From Pseudomonadota bacterium (GTDB lineage: Bacteria > Myxococcota > UBA9042 > PHBI01), in contig SYAK01000342.1 of the NCBI GenBank assembly GCA_005788935.1, forward strand, positions 1-27,481: a stretch of DNA of 27,481 nt. Reading direction: 5' to 3'. The position numbers and the translations under genes are program-made. Numbering within the stretch: the stretch's first letter is position 1; each line of letters begins with the position of its first letter. The notes below the pieces were generated by a model, which made no database searches, was not told where the DNA came from, and was given only the letters and a program-made list of their open reading frames with translations. Shown piece after piece: positions 1 through 8,187 of the stretch.

Positions 1-651
1 AACCCGCGGGCGTCGCGCACGGTGCCCTTCGTCGCGAAGGCGACCGGCTTCCCCCTCGCGCGCGTCGCGGCCCGGCTCATGGCGGGCGAGACGCTCGCCG
101 ACCTCGGGATCTCCGAAGCCCCACTGCCGTCAATGATGAGCGTCAAGGAAGCCGTACTTCCGTTCCGCAAGTTCCCGGGCGTCGACATCATGCTCGGGCC
201 CGAGATGAAGTCGACGGGCGAGACGATGGGCAGCGGCGCGACCTTCGCCGAGGCCTACGCCAAGGCGCTGCTTGGCGCGGGTGTCCGACTGCCGATGTCG
301 GGGCGCGTGGTCGTCCGCGTCGACCCCGACGACGCGGACCTCGTCGGCCCGATCGTCCACGATCTCAAGGTCCTCGGCTTCACCGTCGCGGCAGGTGACA
401 TCACCGCCGACGCGATGGCCGCGCGCGGCCTGCACCTCGAGCGCGTCGACCCGGACCACCGCCTCGACGGCACCGCGATGGTGCTTGCGTCTGGCCGAGG
501 CGCGGCCGCCTTCCGGCACGCAGCGGTCAAGTGCCGCATCCCGTGCTACACCACGATCGCCGGATTCGAGGCGGGCGTGCTCGCGATCGGCCACCTTCGG
601 GCCGGGACGCCAGCGCCGCTGCACCTCCGCGAGGTCCAGGCCCGACACTGA
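1..651 (+). CDS. carB: Carbamoyl phosphate synthase large subunit, C-terminal part (5' truncated by window)
   Basis: The frame is open from base 1 and reads NPRASRTVPFVAKATG, a conserved CarB segment, so the true start lies upstream of the window. The motifs VKEAVLPFRKFPG and LGPEMKSTGETMG mark the end of the second ATP-grasp synthetase half. The last 120 or so residues form the MGS-like allosteric domain, which in the family binds effectors such as UMP or ornithine. The enzyme makes carbamoyl phosphate from glutamine, bicarbonate and ATP for pyrimidine and arginine synthesis, in the cytosol. The TGA stop at 649-651 is followed by only 24 bases before the convergent minus-strand gene. The GTG at 22 is an internal valine, not a start. 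Identification is firm; only about one fifth of the protein is visible. Confidence 0.95.
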   Translation, partial: NPRASRTVPFVAKATGFPLARVAARLMAGETLADLGISEAPLPSMMSVKEAVLPFRKFPGVDIMLGPEMKSTGETMGSGATFAEAYAKALLGAGVRLPMSGRVVVRVDPDDADLVGPIVHDLKVLGFTVAAGDITADAMAARGLHLERVDPDHRLDGTAMVLASGRGAAAFRHAAVKCRIPCYTTIAGFEAGVLAIGHLRAGTPAPLHLREVQARH

Positions 652-675
652 GGCCAGACGCAGACGCTCGCGAGA

Positions 676-1206
676 TCACACCACGGTGGGCGCGACGTAG
701 TAGCGCAGCGCCTCGACCGCCTCCGCGGCCTCGGGTGCGAACGTCACCATCGCGCGTGTGCGGGCGTCGAGGCCAGCCGCGTCAGCGAGGTGACGCACCG
801 TCTCAGGCCAGCCGTCACCGACGAGGATCACCTGTCGGTAAGGCGCGGTCGGCTCGGCGCCCCATGACCACACCAGCAGCAGCAGTGCGAGGCTGCGCAC
901 GTCTCCGGGCAGGACCATGACGGCGTCGGACACCTCGAGCAGGCGTCGCATCGCGCCAAGCAGCGCCCCCTGCGGACCGCCGTCATCACCGTCGGCCGTC
1001 GCCACATCGACGACCACGCCATCGTGTTGCCGCACGCCACGCGCGCAGGCGGCGGACGTGAAGCCCCCGTCGAGCACGACCGCACCATAGCCCGCGAGCG
1101 CCAGGCCAGCTCCGAGAGCCGTGGCCTGCCGTTCGACACGCTCCGCGCGGGACTCGCCGACACGCGCTGGCCCGAGGACACCGATCACCGCTCGCTGTCG
1201 ATACAC
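676..1206 (-). CDS. LOG-family (TIGR00725-like) Rossmann protein with degenerate signature motif
   Basis: From the chosen GTG the protein is about 176 residues. It begins with a strand-loop of the SLOG type (AVIGVLGP), then a helix and LDGGFTSAACARGVR, which matches the family's GG-x-G-x-M-x-A-x-x-x-G-A region. A later strand reads DAVMVLPGDVRSLALLLL. In LOG and TIGR00725 proteins this position carries PGG-x-GT-x-x-E, needed for nucleotide handling; here GG, GT and E are all lost. It may be a non-catalytic or nucleotide-sensing relative. The frame stays open to a TTG at 1440, but the extra 78 residues are low-complexity and proline/arginine/serine-rich. GTG at 1206 has a GGAG four bases upstream and sits just before the first core strand, so I prefer it. 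It converges with carB. Function unknown. Confidence 0.6.
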   Translation of the reverse strand: MYRQRAVIGVLGPARVGESRAERVERQATALGAGLALAGYGAVVLDGGFTSAACARGVRQHDGVVVDVATADGDDGGPQGALLGAMRRLLEVSDAVMVLPGDVRSLALLLLVWSWGAEPTAPYRQVILVGDGWPETVRHLADAAGLDARTRAMVTFAPEAAEAVEALRYYVAPTVV

Positions 1207-1610
1207 AGGACTCCGCCGCGCCCTCGCATCCAGACGCGGTGCGCGCAGGCTCCCTGACTGTGACCGCTGGGGCGGGGATGTCAAGAGGCTCCTGCGTCGC
1301 GTGTGGCGAGCGGCCCCGAGGCTGCCCGAGACGCCGGTGACAGAGCCCGTCGCGGCCTCGGCGGACGCGCTGTCGCGGTCCAAGCCCTCGGTGGTCGCAT
1401 GCCGGCCCAGCACGCCCCCTCCACCCCCCTCCACCAGCAATGACGTCTTGTCAGCGAAACTTCACCGGGTGCGAGGGTGCAAAGAGGTCCATCCGCGAGG
1501 CCGGAATCCTCAGAACTGACATTTCGGCAGTTTATTCTGCCGAGGCCCTCGCGCCCCTCCGGTCCGCCTTTCCGTGGCGTCAGCCGCGCCCATCCGGTAC
1601 CCTCCTGCCC
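1207..1610. other. Gene-free divergent intergenic region
   Basis: About 400 bases lie between the LOG-like gene (minus) and the lipoprotein gene (plus). ORFs crossing it have arginine/proline/serine-rich translations with no recognisable domain and weak starts. The part from about 1440 to 1560 is less GC-rich than the rest, as expected for a promoter region, and contains the inverted repeat at 1524-1543. The minus-strand frame upstream of 1206 is open here and could be an N-terminal extension of the LOG-like gene, but I consider that less likely. Confidence 0.5.
1524..1543. promoter_or_regulatory. Perfect inverted repeat upstream of lipoprotein/OMP pair
   Basis: The arms TCGGCAG (1524-1530) and CTGCCGA (1537-1543) are exact reverse complements around the AT-rich spacer TTTATT. 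The centre lies about 77 bases upstream of the ATG at 1611. Position and symmetry fit a repressor or activator operator; a small hairpin in a leader transcript is also possible. No regulator family could be assigned. Confidence 0.4.
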
Positions 1611-2120
1611 ATGAATCCGCAGGTCGCCAACCCGAGCCTCGGCAAGGTCGTCACGGCCACGCGTGCCCTCGCGTTCGGTCTCGGGCTCGTCGCGTCTCTC
1701 GAGGGCTGCACGAACGCGAGCGAGCGGTTCTCGGGACAGTGGGTGATGGCGCAGGCCGTGCGGCTCAACGCGACCACCGACGCCCGCCTTGAGCTCGGCG
1801 TCGGCCACTACGGGCCCGAGCTCGTGGGGGTCCTCCGCGTCGAGGACGCCTTCGGTTCACCGCTCGCGGGTTGTACCTGCGCGGTGGTCGAGGGCGGTCT
1901 CGTGCGCCCCGACGCCGACGCCTTCACCGCCTTCGCCGATGATCCGTGCGGCGGGGGCGACGGCGACAGCGGGCGCTGGGCCTTCGACCTGACCCTTGAC
2001 GCCAACGCCGAGCCGCGTGTCCTGTCGGGGACCATCACCCGCGCAGACGGCGGGCCACTCGAAGTGGTCTTCGAGGAGATCGACAGCTTCGTGGATCCGG
2101 GGTTCAAGGCGTGTCCCTGA
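1611..2120 (+). CDS. Small predicted exported lipoprotein, unknown function
   Basis: The 169-residue protein starts at ATG 1611. The frame is open further upstream (to 1440), but that extension would precede the signal sequence. The N-terminus has a hydrophobic stretch (ALAFGLGLVASLEGC) ending in a cysteine, an imperfect lipobox because Glu lies at -2. The mature part contains a C-x-C pair (GCTCAVV), a CGGG motif and alternating beta-like strands (ELVGVLRVED, RVLSGTITRADG), suggesting a small disulfide-containing beta domain. The gene overlaps the next one by 10 bases in another frame, so the two are almost certainly co-translated. The partner looks like an outer-membrane protein, so this may be its accessory lipoprotein. 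I do not recognise the family. Confidence 0.7.
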   Translation: MNPQVANPSLGKVVTATRALAFGLGLVASLEGCTNASERFSGQWVMAQAVRLNATTDARLELGVGHYGPELVGVLRVEDAFGSPLAGCTCAVVEGGLVRPDADAFTAFADDPCGGGDGDSGRWAFDLTLDANAEPRVLSGTITRADGGPLEVVFEEIDSFVDPGFKACP

Positions 2121-3682
2121 GCAACCGGCGCCCGCGACTGGCGGCACTCCTGCTGGAGGGCCTCGCGGCTCTCGTCAGCCCCTCCGGGGCCACGGCCTCG
2201 GAGGGGGACGTCGGCGCGTCCGGGACACCCGAGCGCTGGCGTCCCGTGCAGCTCGGTCTCCTCCCGCTGCTCGACCTCGCGCTGCTCGAGGGCGCTCCGT
2301 TCGAACAGGCTGGGGGCGGCGCGGACGGCGTGGGCCCCCTGCGCCAGCTCGCGCGCCGTCGCGGTGAGGTCGAGCGCGCCCTTCACAGGCTCGCCGCCAC
2401 GCTCGATCTCGTCGACCTGCAGGGCGAGGAGGCGCTGCGCGCGGCGGTCGCCCGTGTGACCTCGCTCGCGGGCCAAGGGCTCGTCGCAGACGAACGCCTG
2501 GCACTTGGCCGGGAGCGCTGGCTCGGACTTGAACCCGCAGAGGCGCTCGCCCAGTTCGAGGTCGCGGAGCGCCTGATGCTTGGCGCCTTCGTCGACCTGC
2601 TGGCACCGACCCGCTACGCAGAGTTGGCGCTCTGGCGCGGGCTCGCGCTCGTCGAGTTCGATCGCGAACGTGACGCGACGGCCGCCTTCCGGACGATGTT
2701 TCTCCACGACCCGGCGCGCCGCTTCGCCCCGGGCTGGTACGGGACGCGGATCGAGCGGCTGCTGCAGACCGCGGCCGACGAGGCTCGGGCGATGCCCGAG
2801 GCCGAAGACCTGCGCTTTGCCTCGGCCCGTCTTGCCGAGCTCGGCGCGGTGGTCGGTGCCACCCACTGGCTGACTGGCGCGTTGAGACCGCAGGCCGACG
2901 CAGACGGTCGGGACCGGGCACAGGTGCCGCTCCAGCTGCAGCTGCGGACGCTGCGCGGACGCGGGACGAACCTGGAAGCGGCCGCCTCGGCCGTCGCGGT
3001 GAACGTTTCACATGAGGCCGAGGCCCTCGCGGCGCCAGCGCGTGACGTCATCTCGCGGTGGCTTTCGGCCTGGCATGCCTGTGCGCTCGAGCGCGAGACC
3101 GCCCACCCGCTCGGCTGGCAGCAGCGCGAGGTGCGGCGGGCGTGGCACCTCGACCTCGCCTATCGGCACGATGTCTGGCTTCACCACGGACAGACGCGCC
3201 TCCCCCTCCACGGACCGGGGGTCGCCCTGTCGGCCATCTGGGAGCCGCAGCCGCGCCTGCAGCTCTGGGGGCGCTTCGCGCAGGTCACGACGCTCGTCGA
3301 CACGCGGGGCGATCTGCTCGCCCAGTTCGGCGCCACCCATCTCGCCGCCGGGGCGGGGCTCCGGCTTGGCGGAGAGGGCCTGTCGGTGTCGCTGCGGCTC
3401 GGGGTGGCGGCCGCGCTGACGCTGAACGACTTCGAGGCGACGCAGGACATCGACTGCAAGTTCTTCGGCCCCGAAGATCCGCGCTGCGGAGCGATCTTCC
3501 TCGCAAAGGCGCCGCTTGGATGGATCGGCCTCGAGACAGGCCTCGGCCTTCGCTGGAACCCGGAGCCGGGCTGGCATCTGTCGGCACTCGTCACGATCGA
3601 CGCCTTCCTCGGCGCTGCTGAGGCCGTGCGCGAGCTCAATTACCCGCTCGCCTTCGCCCTCGGCTTTGGCGCTTCGTTGTAG
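2111..3682 (+). CDS. Predicted secreted protein: helical TPR-like N-terminus and outer-membrane-type C-terminus
   Basis: The 523-residue protein starts with GTG inside the last codons of the upstream lipoprotein gene, which suggests translational coupling. The signal sequence is short (LAALLLEGLAALVSPSGATAS). Residues about 70-230 are helical and contain a TPR-like segment ending in LHDPARRFAPGWYG, a pattern I associate with myxobacterial envelope proteins that count or scaffold. From about residue 370 the sequence becomes glycine-rich alternating beta strands (AAGAGLRLGG, VSLRLGVAAALTL, GLETGLGLRWN, FALGFGASL) ending in a hydrophobic C-terminus, as in small outer-membrane barrels. One cysteine pair (DCKFFGPEDPRC) may be a loop disulfide. 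Function is unknown. The fold assignment is inference from composition and strand periodicity. Confidence 0.75.
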   Translation: MSLSNRRPRLAALLLEGLAALVSPSGATASEGDVGASGTPERWRPVQLGLLPLLDLALLEGAPFEQAGGGADGVGPLRQLARRRGEVERALHRLAATLDLVDLQGEEALRAAVARVTSLAGQGLVADERLALGRERWLGLEPAEALAQFEVAERLMLGAFVDLLAPTRYAELALWRGLALVEFDRERDATAAFRTMFLHDPARRFAPGWYGTRIERLLQTAADEARAMPEAEDLRFASARLAELGAVVGATHWLTGALRPQADADGRDRAQVPLQLQLRTLRGRGTNLEAAASAVAVNVSHEAEALAAPARDVISRWLSAWHACALERETAHPLGWQQREVRRAWHLDLAYRHDVWLHHGQTRLPLHGPGVALSAIWEPQPRLQLWGRFAQVTTLVDTRGDLLAQFGATHLAAGAGLRLGGEGLSVSLRLGVAAALTLNDFEATQDIDCKFFGPEDPRCGAIFLAKAPLGWIGLETGLGLRWNPEPGWHLSALVTIDAFLGAAEAVRELNYPLAFALGFGASL

Positions 3683-3717
3683 CTTGGGCGTCGCACGTTG
3701 CCACCACCAGCGTCGCC

Positions 3718-3753
3718 ACGATGGAAGACCGGCCCGCGCGTGCTTCCCATCGT
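3718..3753 (+). terminator. Imperfect hairpin between OMP-like and lipoprotein genes
   Basis: The arms ACGATGGAAG (3718-3727) and CTTCCCATCGT (3743-3753) pair with one bulged base across a 15-base loop. It lies 36 bases after the stop at 3682. There is no clean T-run, so it could be a weak terminator or an mRNA-stabilising hairpin. The upstream extension of the next ORF to 3721 runs through it, which argues against starting that protein there. Confidence 0.3.
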
Positions 3754-3819
3754 CGCGGGTTGTGTTATGCCACCGCCCCCGTACCTGCCAGGAGCCTCTG
3801 GCCAAACCAAAGGAACATC

Positions 3820-5703
3820 ATGCGTCTGTCCCGCCTCGCCTGCGTCGGAGTCGCAGCTGCGCTCGTGACCACGGGCTCAGCCTGCAAAAAGGAAGAGCCG
3901 CCCGTCCCTCCCCCCGTCGTGGCTGAAAAGCCCGCCGAGAAGCCCGCCGAGAAGCCCGCCGAGAAGCCCGCCGAGGCTCCGCCCGCACCCGCGCCTGGCG
4001 GGTTCATCGAGCGCGCCGCCATCGACACGTCGACCGTCGCGACGCTGCCCGCCGACATCGTCGGGCTTGTGGCGACGCCGTCGGTCAAGGGACTCGTGGA
4101 GTCCGTCCTGAAGTTCCAGCCCGGGGCCCCCTTCGGGTTCGACATGGCGCTGCAGGGGCTCCGTGGCGCAGGCGTCGCGCAGGCCGACCGCATCGCCTTC
4201 GACAAGCCGGTCTGCCTCGGCGCGCTCAACCCGAAGACCTTCCCCGAGGGCTTCTTTGCCGTCGCCACCGTCCTCGACGGGTTCGACGTCAAGATGCTCC
4301 TGCCTGGCGGGATCGAGGCCGACGGCCTCAGCCAGTTCACCTTCGAGGGCAAGACCATCTTCGCCCGCGTCGACGGTTCGCAGCTCCAGCTCGCAAGCCA
4401 CGCGGCCGTCCTGAAGGACCATGGCGCCTTCCTGAAGGACACCCTCGGCGCCTGGACGCCGAGCCAGATGCTCCACCTCGATGCGGCCGTGGGCAACCTG
4501 AAGTCCGTCTACAAGGACGAGTTTGAGGGCATGCGGGCCCAGCTGCCCGAGCTCCTGAAGAGCCTCGACAACCTCGGCAACAATACGGCGGAGGCCGACG
4601 GTGAGGCCGTCGGTGTTGCCGCCGAGCCGTCGCCGCAGTCCAAGCTCCTCGCCGAGCTGGCGCAGGACGTCTTCACGTTCGCCGAGGGGGCCGACCGCAT
4701 CCGCCTCGCCGTCGACCTGAGCGCCCCGATGCCGCGCTTCGCGGCTAGCGTCTCCTTCCTGGCGGGCTCGGCTGGCGAGACCTTCGCGAAGTCGCACGCG
4801 GAGCGGCGCGCAAACCTCGCGAGCGCGGTGCCAGATGGGGCGTGGCTCGCATTCGCGGGCGGCTGGGACAGGACCGAGCAGCCGACGGCCGACGAGATGG
4901 TCGAGCTGCTCAAGGCACAGGACTTCGCGGTCAAGATCGCCGAGGCCGACATCAAGGCCGTCGCCGAGGCCCTCCTGAAGCTCAGCGAGCTGACGGGCTC
5001 GCAGCAGGCCTTCTGGCTGAGGGCCGAGGGTGAGCAGCCCTTCATCCTCGAGGGGGTCAACGCCGTGACCGAGGCCGAGGGATGGCGCGCGGCGCTGCTG
5101 TCGCTCGTCGACGTCGCGACCTCGCGCATCTGGGCGGCAGCCCGCCCACGCATGCTCGAGGAGGCGGGGACGACCGGCCCGAAGCCGCCCGAGAAGTTTG
5201 CAGAGGCCTGGGCGATGCTGACCGGCCTCGCTGGCACGCAGGGCATCGGGATCAAGACCGTCTCGGAGGGTGAGGCGCTCGGTCTCGCGCTTGACATCGA
5301 CTGGACGCGGCTACCCGAGTCGGGCTCCGACAACGCGGCCGCGCGGAAGTTCATCGGCTCGCACATGGAGCTCGGCGTGGCGGCCAAGGGAGACCGGGCG
5401 GCCCTCGGTCTCGGGCCAGCGGCGCTCAAGCGCGTGGCCGAGCTGGCGTCGGGTGCGGCGACGGGCAAGGACCCGTGGCTCGCGCGCGCCGCGAGCCGGG
5501 CCTTCTTCGTCCTGAGCCTGCGTCCCGCGAGCCTGTTGCGGGCCGTCGCGACCCTCCCGGAGCTGGCCGAGAAGAAGGACGCCTTCCTGAAGGTGCCCGA
5601 TCTGCCGGCGGTCTTCGAGCTCTCCGCGAAGGGCGATTCCGTGCAGCTCGAGGTCGAGCTCTCGAGCGAGGTCCTCAGCAGCCTCGCGACCCTCGCGAAC
5701 TGA
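3820..5703 (+). CDS. Large predicted lipoprotein with KPAE repeat linker, unknown function
   Basis: The 627-residue protein starts at ATG 3820, preceded by AGGA at good spacing; a frame-open extension to 3721 would bury the signal peptide. The signal sequence ends at TTGSAC-KKEE, a lipoprotein-type cleavage site near residue 22. A proline-rich linker with four KPAE units follows. The remaining 570 or so residues are alanine/leucine-rich with regularly spaced strands and helices. Two related stretches begin with statements such as SVPDGAWLAFAGG and LPADIVGLVATPS, which suggests a duplicated alpha/beta fold like those in DUF3352-type bacterial surface proteins; that resemblance is tentative. 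Only the lipoprotein cysteine is placed in a clear motif. It ends before a strong terminator, so it is the last gene of its transcript and may be monocistronic. Confidence 0.75.
   Translation: MRLSRLACVGVAAALVTTGSACKKEEPPVPPPVVAEKPAEKPAEKPAEKPAEAPPAPAPGGFIERAAIDTSTVATLPADIVGLVATPSVKGLVESVLKFQPGAPFGFDMALQGLRGAGVAQADRIAFDKPVCLGALNPKTFPEGFFAVATVLDGFDVKMLLPGGIEADGLSQFTFEGKTIFARVDGSQLQLASHAAVLKDHGAFLKDTLGAWTPSQMLHLDAAVGNLKSVYKDEFEGMRAQLPELLKSLDNLGNNTAEADGEAVGVAAEPSPQSKLLAELAQDVFTFAEGADRIRLAVDLSAPMPRFAASVSFLAGSAGETFAKSHAERRANLASAVPDGAWLAFAGGWDRTEQPTADEMVELLKAQDFAVKIAEADIKAVAEALLKLSELTGSQQAFWLRAEGEQPFILEGVNAVTEAEGWRAALLSLVDVATSRIWAAARPRMLEEAGTTGPKPPEKFAEAWAMLTGLAGTQGIGIKTVSEGEALGLALDIDWTRLPESGSDNAAARKFIGSHMELGVAAKGDRAALGLGPAALKRVAELASGAATGKDPWLARAASRAFFVLSLRPASLLRAVATLPELAEKKDAFLKVPDLPAVFELSAKGDSVQLEVELSSEVLSSLATLAN
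3928..3975 (+). repeat. Four exact 12-base tandem repeats encoding KPAE
   Basis: The unit AAGCCCGCCGAG occurs four times in a row without a mismatch (3928, 3940, 3952, 3964) and encodes Lys-Pro-Ala-Glu each time. It sits just after the lipoprotein cysteine and would form an extended charged tether. Exact identity at the DNA level implies recent slippage, and the copy number may vary between strains. Confidence 0.9.
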
Positions 5704-5723
5704 CCGCAGCACCACCGCGGCCC

Positions 5724-5760
5724 AAGGCCCGTCTCCCCATCCCGGGAGGCGGGCCTTTCG
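5724..5760 (+). terminator. Strong rho-independent-type terminator after the KPAE lipoprotein gene
   Basis: AAGGCCCGTCTCCC (5724-5737) pairs with GGGAGGCGGGCCTT (5744-5757), with one G-T wobble across a 6-base loop. The stem is 14 bp and begins 20 bases after the stop codon. The T-run is short (CTTTCG), as is common in GC-rich genomes. Confidence 0.8.
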
Positions 5761-5770
5761 CAGTTCACGT

Positions 5771-5860
5771 AAAACCTGACGGACTGTCAGATCAGTTCGG
5801 ATCTCGGAGTCCCCGCCTGGGCCGCGGTTGGCCGTATAACCTGACGTTTCATCAGACCAA
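5771..5860. promoter_or_regulatory. Two direct copies of an inverted-repeat element upstream of the AAA+ operon
   Basis: The core AACCTGACG occurs twice, each time opening an inverted repeat: CTGAC-N5-GTCAG at 5776-5790 and CTGAC-N5-ATCAG at 5841-5855. The flanks also match: CGTAAAAC precedes the first and CGTATAAC the second. Centres are 65 bases apart. TATAAC at 5835-5840 resembles a -10 box, so the second copy would overlap the transcription start region. Such symmetry is typical of dimeric repressors (TetR, GntR or similar), but no regulator gene lies nearby. Confidence 0.5.
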
Positions 5861-5961
5861 TCCGGGCGCGCCACAGACCCCGCCACGAACCCCCGGGGTG
5901 GGCGTGACACGGGCGAGCCCGTGGTGTAGCGATGGGTGCGTCGCGTCAACCCCGAGGCTCC

Positions 5962-8160
5962 ATGTCCGACCTGCTCGCGCCCTCCGAACCCGCGGCGCCC
6001 TACCGAGACGACGTCGACTGGCTCACGGGCGAGCTCGCCCTGCTCGCGCTCGCGGTCCGTCTGCGGCTCGCCGAACGGGAGCGCCTCGGTCTGCTTCGCC
6101 GCGACCCCGTCCTCGCGCTCGCGGAGCCGCCCGCGGACCCGGACGCCCTCACCGCGGCGCTGACCGCGGCGCGTGCATCCCATGCGGGTCGCCTCGCGGC
6201 CTCGGGCCCCTTCGCGCCCGCGCTCGCGCGACTCGCGGCCGAATTCGCGCTCGATCGGCTCGACACGGACATCCTGCTGCTCGCCCTCGCGCCGAGCCTC
6301 GACGGGGCCTTCCTCGGGCTCTTCGGGCGGGCCCGTGGCTCCGCCTACCGGGCGCCGCTCGACGTCGATGTCGCGCTGACGCTGCTATGCGACGATCTCG
6401 GCGCCCGCGTCGCCGCCCGCGCCCGCTTCACACCGCAGGGCCCGCTGCTGCGCCACGGCCTGCTCACGGTGTCGCGCAGCAGCCCGACCGACGGCACCGA
6501 CCCCTTCCTCGCGATGGCGCTGCGCCTGCCGCCGCGGGTCGCGAGCCACATCCTCGGTGAGACGACCCCGGACCCGACGCTCGAGGGGCTCGCGTCGCTC
6601 CTCGAGCCGACAGAGGACCTCGACCGCGTCGTCCTGCCGACCCCTGACCGCACGCGCCTCCTCGCCCTCCTCTCGCGCCATGAGGCCTTCACGCGCACGC
6701 TCGCCGACTGGGGGCTCACGGAGGTCGTGCGCTACGGCCGCGGCGTGACGCTGCTCTTCGCGGGGCCGCCAGGCACGGGCAAGACGCTGACCGCCCGGGC
6801 CCTCGCGCGCCACCTCGGGCTTCGCCTCCTGCGGGTCGACGTGGCCCGCCTCGCGGCTGCGACCCGCGACTTCAGTGAGGTCGTCGACAACCTGCTGCGC
6901 GAAGCCCGCCTGATGCGGGCCCTCCTCTTCTTCGACGAGTGCGAGGCGCTCTTCGGGCAACACAACCGGCTCGGGGGGCGGCTGCCCGTGCTGCTGACCG
7001 CCCTCGAGGGCTTCGACGGTCTGTGCGTCCTCGCGACGAACCTGCCCGAGGTGCTCGATCCGGCCCTCGATCGGCGCGTACTCTACCGGGTCAACTTCGA
7101 GCAGCCGACGGTGCGGATGCGCGAGGCGATCTGGGACCTGCACTTGCCCCCCGCGCTCCCGAGGGCGACCGATGTCGACGTGGGCTATCTCGCGCGCCGC
7201 TTCGAGTTCGCGGGCGGCTTCATCAAGAACGCAGCCCTCCTCGCGGCGAGCGCCGCGGCCGACCGTGCGGCGACAGGGGCGGAGGCGGCCGAGGTGCGGC
7301 AGGCCGACCTTGTCGCGGCCTCCCATGCCCAGCTGCGCCACCGCCTCGGCGACCTCGCGGACCGCGACGCGGCGGACCTGCGGCTCGACGACCTCGTCCT
7401 GCCGCCCGACGTGAAGAGGCAGGTCATCGAGATCATTGACGCTGTGTCAGCCCAATCGGTGGTCTTCCGAGAGTGGGGATTTGCCAAGAAATTCAACAAG
7501 GGGCGCGGTCTTTCCGCGCTGTTCGATGGCGAGCCAGGGACGGGGAAGACGCTCTCGGCCGAGGTCATCGCGGCCGAGCTCGGGCTCGCGCTGCTGCGCG
7601 TCAACGTCGCCAACATCGTCTCGAAATATGTCGGGGAGACAGAGAAGAACCTGACGCGCGTCTTCACCGAGGCGCGTGGCACCCAGAGCGTCCTGCTCTT
7701 TGACGAGGCCGATTCGCTGTTCGCCAAGCGCGTCGAGGTCAAGGACGCCAACGACCGCTTCGCGAACATGGAGATCAACACGCTGCTGCAGCTGATCGAG
7801 CGCTACGACGGGCTCGTCATCCTGACGACGAACCTGAAGACCGCCATCGACCCCGCCTTCGAGCGCCGACTGTCGTTCAAGCTCAACTTCCCGTTCCCCG
7901 AGGCCGCGACCCGGGCGACCATCTGGCGCCAGCTGCTGCCAGACACGGCACCTGTTGCGCCAGACCTTGACGTCGATCTGCTCGGGGCCTGCTTCGAGCT
8001 GTCGGGTGGTTCCATCAAGAACGCCGTGCTGCGGGCCGCCTACCGCGCGGCCGCCCTCGGCTCGCAGCTGTCGATGCCGCTCTTCGAGGAGGCGGCGCGG
8101 CGCGAGTGTCAGGCGGCAGGCAAGCTGTTCCGCGTCGCAAGGCGCGAGGACGTCTGGTAA
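5962..8160 (+). CDS. Double AAA+ ATPase, second module of contractile-injection-system-associated type
   Basis: The 732-residue protein starts at ATG 5962, where GAGG lies four bases upstream; the ATG ten codons earlier (5932) lacks a ribosome site. Residues 1-230 are helical and leucine-rich without a recognised domain. Module one has Walker A GPPGTGKT (268-275), Walker B LLFFDECEALF (about 325) and sensor ATN. Module two has GEPGTGKT (about 524), LLFDEADSLF, sensor TTN and arginines in DPAFERR. Its segment SKYVGETEKNLTRVF and the GGSIKNAVLRAAYRAA end resemble the AAA+ proteins found near extracellular contractile injection and related systems. Both modules look catalytically intact. No sheath, tube or baseplate gene is visible, so the substrate is unknown. 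A charged helical protein follows after 27 bases. Confidence 0.9.
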   Translation: MSDLLAPSEPAAPYRDDVDWLTGELALLALAVRLRLAERERLGLLRRDPVLALAEPPADPDALTAALTAARASHAGRLAASGPFAPALARLAAEFALDRLDTDILLLALAPSLDGAFLGLFGRARGSAYRAPLDVDVALTLLCDDLGARVAARARFTPQGPLLRHGLLTVSRSSPTDGTDPFLAMALRLPPRVASHILGETTPDPTLEGLASLLEPTEDLDRVVLPTPDRTRLLALLSRHEAFTRTLADWGLTEVVRYGRGVTLLFAGPPGTGKTLTARALARHLGLRLLRVDVARLAAATRDFSEVVDNLLREARLMRALLFFDECEALFGQHNRLGGRLPVLLTALEGFDGLCVLATNLPEVLDPALDRRVLYRVNFEQPTVRMREAIWDLHLPPALPRATDVDVGYLARRFEFAGGFIKNAALLAASAAADRAATGAEAAEVRQADLVAASHAQLRHRLGDLADRDAADLRLDDLVLPPDVKRQVIEIIDAVSAQSVVFREWGFAKKFNKGRGLSALFDGEPGTGKTLSAEVIAAELGLALLRVNVANIVSKYVGETEKNLTRVFTEARGTQSVLLFDEADSLFAKRVEVKDANDRFANMEINTLLQLIERYDGLVILTTNLKTAIDPAFERRLSFKLNFPFPEAATRATIWRQLLPDTAPVAPDLDVDLLGACFELSGGSIKNAVLRAAYRAAALGSQLSMPLFEEAARRECQAAGKLFRVARREDVW

Positions 8161-8187
8161 CCTGGCGAGCTGAGGGAGGGCAGGGGC

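Noticed and set aside
1207..1440. N-terminal extension of the LOG-like protein to the TTG at 1440
   Set aside because: The 78 extra residues are low-complexity and precede the first strand of the fold; a GTG with GGAG is available at 1206. Not excluded completely.
5932..5961. Upstream ATG for the double AAA+ protein
   Set aside because: It has no ribosome site, while the ATG ten codons later has GAGG at proper spacing.
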